Shown here: in pieces, positions 57,293-64,000 of the stretch
How the letters are laid out: every line of letters begins with the position of its first letter
Numbering within the stretch: position 1 is the first letter of the stretch
From: Siphlonurus alternatus
Taxonomy: Eukaryota > Arthropoda > Insecta > Ephemeroptera > Siphlonuridae
DNA length: 64,000 nucleotides
NCBI GenBank assembly: GCA_949825025.1
Contig: OX463781.1
Coordinates: 4,753,370-4,817,369 of the forward strand
Reading direction: 5' to 3'
The notes under the pieces: generated by a model
Seen by the model: only the letters and a program-made list of their open reading frames with translations
What the model was told of the DNA's origin: nothing
Database searches by the model: none
Program-made: the position numbers and the translations under genes

Positions 57293-57619
57293 ATATTAAA
57301 AATATGTAATGATTAAAAAAAGGGACATAAAAAGAACATTGAGCAAAAAAAAAAGAACAATAATCTCAACCATTATAGTAACACAGTTATTGTCCACATG
57401 GAAAATCATGTATTGTGAATTAAAAATGTATTTAAAATCGGAAACTTTCAATCTTAAAACAAAACATTACAGTTTTACACATTATATAACAGTTCCCCAA
57501 TAATCTTCACAAAAAGGACGTTACTCTTTTTACCTAAATTACTAATAGTCCCTATCAGAACTTAATTAAGAAAATAATAATTACTTAAATGGCAATCAGT
57601 GCTGAATTGTAGTAATTCT

Positions 57620-58331
57620 TAAAGGCCTCAAGAACCTTTTCACAGTATTAAGTACACGATTTTCTTTGCTTCAGTGTGATTCGGCTGCATATTTTTTTTT
57701 GTTTCAGTAGCACAAATATCAGAGATAATAGCCGATGAAGAAGCACCTGTGACGTCACTCACGCTCATTCAGCGGTGACAATATAGCGAAATCCCTGCAA
57801 AAGATAGGTTCACTCCCGCTGCAACCACGGCCACAATTTTACTTCTGGAATTTTGAAACTTAACCAGGGCAGTCTTGATAGTATTTGTCAAATAGACGGA
57901 AAGAATTTTTTTGGTGAAGTGTGTACAGACTGAGTTTTTGCGGTAGCAAGATAAGCGAAAAATTTAACATTGTTTTCCTATACAACATTTTCGCTCCTCT
58001 TTCTACCGCAATAACTCGGTTTGTATGAATGTCATAAAAAAAAAATCTTTCAGGCTATTTGAAAAATACTATCAAGACTGTCCTGGTAAAGTTTCAAAAT
58101 TACAGAAGTCAAATTGTGGCCGTGGTTGAAGCGGGAGTCAACCGATCTTTTGCAGGGATTTCCCTATATTGTTGCCGCTGAATGAGCGTGAGTGACGTCA
58201 CAGGTTCCTTTTCATCGGCTATTATCTCTGATATTTGTGCTACTGAAACAAAAAAATTTATGCAGCCGAATCATACAAAAGCAAAGCTTACCGTGTACTT
58301 ATTATTGTGCAAAGGTTCATAAGGCCTTTAA
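57620..58331. repeat. Inner hairpin 2 of the foldback element
   Basis: Left AAAGGCCTCAAGAACC...AGTACACG...GATTCGGCTGCAT...GTTTCAGTAGCACAAATATC; right GATATTTGTGCTACTGAAAC...ATGCAGCCGAATC...CGTGTACTT...GGTTCATAAGGCCTTT. Arms of about 330 bp pair imperfectly. Confidence 0.82.
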
Positions 58332-58991
58332 ATCACAAGCCAGGACAACAACCGCTTGTGAAAGATGTGACGACATGATCTGCAGAACAGAAATATTGTT
58401 TTACTTTGATATTTCTATGTATTTTATAAAAAATATATACTCATTATATTATATGTTTATTAAATAATCATACAATATAACAATTATACATCTTATAATA
58501 TGTATTAATTATATTTTTTGGCATGATATTTACCTCTGTAGGTCGAATCCATCCTCATTTCTTTGTTGACAATAAATTGTGGGAAACAGCTGTTTCTTCA
58601 GCTGATTTTTAATATTATAATTCCAGGTTACACTAATAAATGGCGCAAAATGACCTGTTTTATTAATTAAAAAATTAAGAAATCCAAATCATTATTTTAT
58701 TAAAAAAGACAGATAAATGTTCGCAAGGTAACATACTTGCACGAGATAGTCCTTTTTGGAAAACATTTTAGTCGTTTTTGCACAGCCGCGATAAAACGAG
58801 TTAATCATTTTTGCGCGGCCGAGATAAAATGAGTTAGTCCTTTTTGAGCGTGTGCGATAAAACGAGTTGATCGTTTTTGAGCGGCTGAGATAAAATGAGT
58901 TAGTCCTTTTTGAGCGCGCGCGATAAAACGAGTTGTTCGCTTTTGCAAATCGCGATAAAACGAGTTGGTCCGATTTGACGGAACACCATCG

Positions 58992-59370
58992 ATTTCTTTT
59001 TTAAACGGTGCAAAAGAGAGCGAAAGAAGACAAAAAAAGACACTAAAAGTGAATAAAATATTATTCCTTCAACTCGGGGGGTCTTCTGAATTTAATACCG
59101 AGTTCTCTCTTCGCCTTTCAATATTCCTGTACCAACATGTTTATTTTGTTACTTTCTCTTGGGAATCAGCTGGCAGGGAGGCGTGACCCTGATGACGTCA
59201 TCAAGACTGATCACCACAAGTCCCAACATGACTTTCTACTCGGCCTGTCCAGGGACCACATCGAGCGATTGAATTCATCATTTCTTTCATATCAAATACA
59301 ATTTTAAAAAATATAAATAAAAGGTCATTATTTAATTTATTGTGGCTGCCAAAAATGTTATAAAAAAATA
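58992..59370. other. Stretch with nothing recognised
   Basis: A mixed-composition patch at 59160-59280 has no coding match or splice pair that I can support. Confidence 0.4.
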
Positions 59371-59503
59371 TGAACACTCGTCACTTCGTAAAATTTTCAT
59401 TTATGGCCTCTTCAATCACCATGTCTCGTCGTAAGAACAACACAGGGAATAGTGGTGATTAACAAGGCTGCAAGTGTGAAAATTTCCAGGGTGATGAGTG
59501 TAT
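59371..59503. mobile_element. ACTCGTCGCC family MITE
   Basis: Left TGAACACTCGTCACTTCG, right CAGGGTGATGAGTGTATA; inner CAATCACCATGTCTCGTCG and GTGGTGATTAACAAGGCTGC. Confidence 0.77.
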
Positions 59504-60320
59504 ATACATATTATTTCACGAAATATTAAATGGATTGGCATAATTATAAAATATATCGTGAATAATCCTGCATGTTAAATTTTAAAATAAATGGTCATAA
59601 ATTTGTTGATTATTTTTTAACACGTCTTATGTTTTTCTCATTTTCATACTTAAAATTATAACTGTAAATGAGCAGCGTATTGAAGTCATTAAAATACATT
59701 ATATAGATAGATATATATGTATATTTCCGTAAATAAGGATCTGAAATTAGTATTTAAATCACTGAAATTTCTAATACATAATACTTGTCTGTGATGTTTT
59801 GTTATACGTTGATTAAAAAGGCTTCGTGTCGGCTAATTTTTCAATGTTCCCACCGTCCTATCTAAACCTATACGTAAACAAAAATGTGAATTCACTTCTT
59901 CATTTAAAAATAGAATTATTTATGGAAAATTCCTTTACGGAACATCAATCCAAATCGTTTTATATCCAAGAAAAGTTAAAAACATTTTGCTTCATTTTCA
60001 AGGGCAAGATAGACCTCAGTGACACAAATGAGCATCGCGAGGCGCACTCAATTGTGGTCTCTATTGATATTTGTTGGAATAGCGTTGGTTTTAAAAATAT
60101 GCGATGTGTCATGGTAATCCCTCGGTGGTTCCAATCAGACCGCCTAATGAAGCGTGGCGTTCGTAATTGATTGATCTGTCTCGAGGTCCCGGGCCGTCGC
60201 TTCGTCATCCATCAAACGCAGTAGCTAACTCAATAATGTGATATTTCGTTCGCTGTGAAGTATGAGTATTTTGGTGTTAGGATACATTCTGCTACTGTTT
60301 ACTAAGAGCATGCATGGTGA
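59504..60320. other. Stretch with nothing recognised
   Basis: AT-rich upstream or intronic DNA. Overlapping open frames at 59826-60208 on both strands lack any recognisable domain and are probably chance. Confidence 0.4.
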
Positions 60321-60583
60321 TTAAAGTTAGCATTACCAAAAAAGGGGGGGGGTATATTGAAATGACTAAAAAATCTCCTAAAGCCGGAAAAAATTTATTC
60401 CAAAATTTATATAAATTTGATCTAAAATTTGTGACCTTTACTTAATTAACCAGCAATGTATATATCTGAAAAAAAAAAATATTTATAGTAGAAAAAATTT
60501 GAGAATAGTTTAGTTTGGGGATTTAACTGGTTGGTCATTTATTTGCTACCCCCCCCCCCCCCTCCCATACCTTTGAGATAATG
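60321..60583. mobile_element. G-run MITE family, diverged
   Basis: TTAAAGTTAGCATTACCAAA at the left, AAAGGGGGGGGGTATATTG, and a CCCCCCCCCCCCCCTCCC tract at the right (60549-60566) in inverted position. The right TTAA is lost. Confidence 0.6.
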
Positions 60584-60666
60584 AGGGACAAAAATGCCTT
60601 TAGAGGAATGCTGGAGTAATATATGCTACTTTATACTGTTCAAGACTGCTGTTGTAAATACAGCGT

Positions 60667-61036
60667 TTAATGGTAAGGTAACTCGCCCCTGTATGCAATG
60701 TTCAAAAAATTCTCACATATGAAAATTATGATAAAAAAATTAAAACGTTCTCCTCTACATCCCCTATCAGTAGCTAAAATACAGGTATACAAATTTGAGC
60801 TAGTTTTTAAATTATGAATTTTTAAAGTTGACTAATTTAACATGAGATTTCCATTTCTCAATGTTAAATTAGTCAACTTTAAAAATTAATAACTCAAAAA
60901 CTAGCTCGAATCTGTAAACCTGATACTTTACCGATACTGATAGCTAGGGGCTGTAGAGGAGAACATTTAAATTTTTTTTTTCATAATTTTTATGTGTGGA
61001 TTTTTTTTAACATTGGGCATGTTACCTTACCCTTAA
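60667..61036. mobile_element. TTAA hairpin MITE, first of a fused pair
   Basis: TTAATGGTAAGGTAACTCGC to GTTACCTTACCCTTAA; inner ACTAGCTCGAATCTGTAAAC and GTTGACTAATTTAACAT arms. The right TTAA is shared with the next element. Confidence 0.83.
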
Positions 61037-61326
61037 AGGTGCATCCATGATGTGACGCAATTTTGAAGCACTTGCAGTGATTCTCATTGCACTAAGACAT
61101 TTTTCCTTGGAGCGTTGTCGCGTAAGGCTTGGCGGGGCGAGAGAAGCGCACTTGCAGTAAAATTCTATGGCAGCCATCTTAGCGAGGAAAAATTGCAGTG
61201 TGATTAAATCGCTGCGGGAAAGCGATTTTTCCTTGCCAATATGGCCGCCATAAAGTTTTACTGCAAATGCGCTTTTTTCGCCCCGCAAGCTTCGCGCAAC
61301 AACACTCCATGTAAAAGCACCTTTAA
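61033..61326. mobile_element. TTAA hairpin MITE, second of a fused pair
   Basis: TTAAAGGTGCATCCATGATG to GTAAAAGCACCTTTAA; GAAGCGCACTTGCAGTAAAA against TTTTACTGCAAATGCGC. Family of 19878-20106. Confidence 0.83.
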
Positions 61327-61553
61327 GCGAATTCTCCAAGCAGGGTATATTGCGAGTTGAATTGAGTGCACCCAAAGGTTAAATAAATTAACAGAATGTA
61401 TCAATCTAAAGATTACTTAAAAACAAACAATATAATTATAATTCTGAATATTTTTACCCAAAAAACATTTTAAAAAAATCAGTATCGATGCTTCACATTT
61501 AAAAACAAATTATTGATATTTGCATGCTATAATGTAATCAATTTAATTCACTT

Positions 61554-62113
61554 TTAAGGACTGTCGCTACGTAGCCGGCCACCAGAGGCGCAACGTTTGC
61601 GTTTCGAAAAATACTGATTGGAAGAATTTTGTTCCAACATTTTTACAAAACTTTAAAGGATATTTAATTTTTAATTGTATAATATTAATTATATATATAT
61701 TCTCTGATGAACAAGTTAATATGGATACTGTACAGCAATGTTTTAAGGACTTTACAAGTAAGAAAATTACACACTATATTTCCCCACTTTGTCACAAGCC
61801 CTCTTGCTGAATTTTTTTCTCCTCGGATGTACTGTGCATTGTCCCATTGTTTGGGACTGCACCTAGCTTGCTCGCCAGCAAGCAGCGAGGCAAGTGAGGA
61901 TGGTCAGCTTGAGCTTTACCAGCAGCAGGGAGGGCGCCGAGACGGCTTAGGTTCTGCGGGCTCGCGCACGGATCTGCACGGGCGGGCCCGTGGGCCGTGC
62001 AGACCCATGGGCCGTGCTCATGCAGCTCAGCATTGGTAGTCTGCACACGGAAATTGATGGCTCCTGCAAGGCCTAGCTCTAGCTATTAAATTCCTCCAAT
62101 AAAAAAAAAATAC

Positions 62114-62166
<53 letters not shown>

Positions 62167-63501
62167 TTTTTTATTGAGAGAAAAATTAATTAATTATTAT
62201 TAATTATTGGACCGTAATTATATAAAATTATAATATTTATTATAACATTTATAATATAGTTATAATATTATATAACTATATATATTATTATATGTATAGT
62301 TATATATGTATTTATATAATACATATCTACAAAAATATAAAATATATATAAATATAAATAAATAAATATTTATATTTATTATTATTTTTTTTTAATAATA
62401 ATATTATTGGCGCAGTGCATTGACCGGTTCTCGTTAGATCACCGAAGTCAAGCTACGTTGAGCGTGGTTAGTACTTGGATGGGTGACCGTTTCAAGTAAA
62501 AAATACGCTGCTCCCTCCCTGGGGTAAATTCGTCTCGCTTTCCACCCAGTGCAGTGATGCACTTGTGTGTGGTTCTCCAGGCTTTGGACATCGCTTTGGT
62601 CCATTGAGAAAAAGTAAAGGTGTCCGTCCTGACTGAGGTTTTCCACGGTTCCCTCAGTCTCACCTCAGCGAATGCTGGGACGCGTAAGCATGCAGGCCGT
62701 GGCCACTATCCGTTCCCTACCTTATATCCCTACCCAGTACCCCGCCGCGAGCTGTAAGCTCTTAGGGGTGTATCCTTGTAAAAAAAAAAAAATTATTAAT
62801 ATATATATAAATATAATCAGGCGCGGATCCAGAAACAAATTATTATCAAATTATTTTTATTTCAAGCATATGATTAGATATGATGAGCCACATAAAGCGA
62901 AACAGCATTATGAATGATAGTAAATTTTAATATATAAAATTACGTAATTATTAGGATTATTACTTATTAGATTCGAGTTAGATTCATTATATATAACAAA
63001 AGGAATTAAAAAATACAATAATATATTTTATTTTTTTATCGAAAAAAAAAAAAGTTTCGATGCTTACTATCTTAAAAATCATAATATTAATTCTTTCAAA
63101 ATAATACATCTTTGTTTATTTACCGTTACTCTCCCTTCTATTCAATTTAAAATACAATGGAATGTTGAGGCGCACTCGCAACGGTAGAGCAGGAGCATTC
63201 ATCACGGCACGGCTGCCCTTCATATTTCTTTCTTTGCCTTGAGCTTTTGCTCTCTGAGTTATAGGGGCATTTTTTTAACTGCAATAACTTATCATATAAT
63301 TATTGTATTCACAAATTAATCAGACTAGGAAATAGATAAACATAATTATAATGACTGTTGCTCATTTAAAAACGGTTAATCTTATTATTTCCTTTGAAAT
63401 GTTGGAATTAAAATCACCCAATCTCGGACATCATTTACTAAAGACTGGTAGTGACATCTCTTTTCATTCCACTTGCATATTTTCATAGCGACAGACCTTA
63501 A
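61554..63501 (+). mobile_element. 1.95-kb TTAA element carrying a 5S-SINE, copy 2
   Basis: TTAAGGACTGTCGCTA to TAGCGACAGACCTTAA, in opposite orientation to 43153-45090 and nearly the same throughout. Main length difference is an AT microsatellite at 62119-62162. The 110-codon open frame is kept (61707-62039) but differs from copy 1 by replacements such as Cys/Phe, Trp/Arg and Ser/Leu, which does not suggest selection on a protein. Confidence 0.87.
62408..62792 (+). mobile_element. 5S-SINE, full length, inside TTAA element copy 2
   Basis: Same element as 43864-44249: 5S-like head (62408-62497), body with GCTTTGGACATCGCTTTGG and GTCCTGACTGAGGTTTTCC, 3' part CTATCCGTTCCCTACC and poly-A tail ending at 62792. 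Confidence 0.85.
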
Positions 63502-64000
63502 TATTCACGAGTAAAATAATCTCCTACAAAATTATTATTTAATATTCCTTTTAAATTTTCTATTTCCTTTTATAATACATAAAAATCTATGAGAGTGTAA
63601 TAAAAAATCGCTCAGATTTAGAGTTAAACTGCCAAGTTGCCAAAGAGTGCTGAAAAAAGCTCTTATGTTTGGCTTCGAGTTAATGGAAAAGTTGCTTGCT
63701 AAAAAAAAATAATTTTTCTTAACATGCAAAAAAATAATCAAAGTGACTAAAAAGTTGCAAACAAAAGACGTAATATTTGTTGTGTTGGTAGGAATGATTC
63801 AGTAGCAAGCAAACAGAAAGAGAATTCCTACAATTCATCTCACTTTCTAAGTGGTCGCGTAAAATCATATATATCTGACATATACTGAATAGTGAATGTT
63901 AATAAAGAATTATTTCAACTTTTAACAGTAGTTATATAATATCATTCATCTACTAATTTTACAAAAAAAATCTATATTATCAAACAGCAAAATTTTATGA
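63502..64000. other. Stretch with nothing recognised
   Basis: AT-rich sequence to the end of the window, no gene or repeat identified. Confidence 0.4.

Larger units (their letters stand above)
55652..58991. mobile_element. 3.3-kb foldback element with 33-bp subrepeats in its ends
   Basis: Outer ends CGATGGTGTTCCGTCAAATCG and its reverse complement, with ATTT on both outer flanks (possible 4-bp target duplication). Inward, each end has about six tandem 33-bp units alternating between two types: AACTCGTTTTATCGCG and AACTCATTTTATCTC. Between the ends are two further hairpins (56286-56762 and 57620-58331), a CCC-AGTTGA MITE (57033-57292) and no transposase-like frame. Non-autonomous; resembles Foldback-type elements in architecture only. 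Confidence 0.85.

Noticed and set aside
59826..60170. 114-codon open frame
   Set aside because: Overlaps another frame on the opposite strand, has no recognisable motif, no splice context and ordinary intronic composition.
62408..62497. 5S rRNA gene
   Set aside because: Only the central part of 5S rRNA is present, with changes, followed by an unrelated body and poly-A tail repeated at other sites; it is a SINE head.

Overview
The window looks like insect nuclear DNA. It is about two-thirds AT, with long repeat-filled introns, small GC-rich coding exons, and many miniature inverted-repeat elements (MITEs), SINEs and microsatellites. A hemipteran such as a planthopper-type insect is a guess from gene structure and repeat style. 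Nothing bacterial or viral is visible.

The only recognisable host gene is present twice, in opposite orientations and tail to tail. It encodes a three-immunoglobulin-domain neuronal surface protein of the DIP (Dpr-interacting protein)/lachesin-like family with a C-terminal GPI-anchor signal. Copy A (+ strand) enters at its third recognised exon and runs over seven exons (2010-2168, 4435-4563, 4621-4758, 9107-9256, 12900-12968, 14206-14289, 18520-18656). Its Ig1 exons lie left of the window. Copy B (- strand) has nine exons (48801-48704, 36393-36186, 33014-32856, 31919-31791, 31733-31596, 28933-28784, 27279-27211, 27055-26972, 23519-23362). Its signal-peptide exon lies beyond the window or is not recognised. 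The stop codons are 4.7 kb apart. By eye the seven shared exons differ at about 20 of 860 positions, and the 57-bp intron 4 at one. The long introns differ greatly in length and are mostly not visibly alike.

Almost everything else is mobile DNA. The largest group is elements bounded by TTAA (piggyBac-like target duplication): hairpin MITEs at 14756, 18191, 25392, 29291, 35519 and 54388, and chains of abutting elements sharing one TTAA at 2423-2882, 42532-45090 and 60667-61326. Two 1.94-kb TTAA elements in inverted orientation (43153-45090, 61554-63501) each carry a SINE with a 5S rRNA-derived head and a GC-rich open segment. A 3.3-kb foldback element (55652-58991) has ends made of 33-bp tandem subrepeats. 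Other dispersed families (called here CCC-AGTTGA, GAAATGGATAGAGGG, ACTCGTCGCC and ACAAAG-CTTTAACCCCC), tRNA-derived SINEs and one LINE 3' fragment fill the rest.

By region: 1-18.7 kb is copy A; 18.7-23.4 kb is the shared 3' intergenic space; 23.4-48.8 kb is copy B; 48.8-64 kb is intron or upstream DNA of copy B with repeats only.
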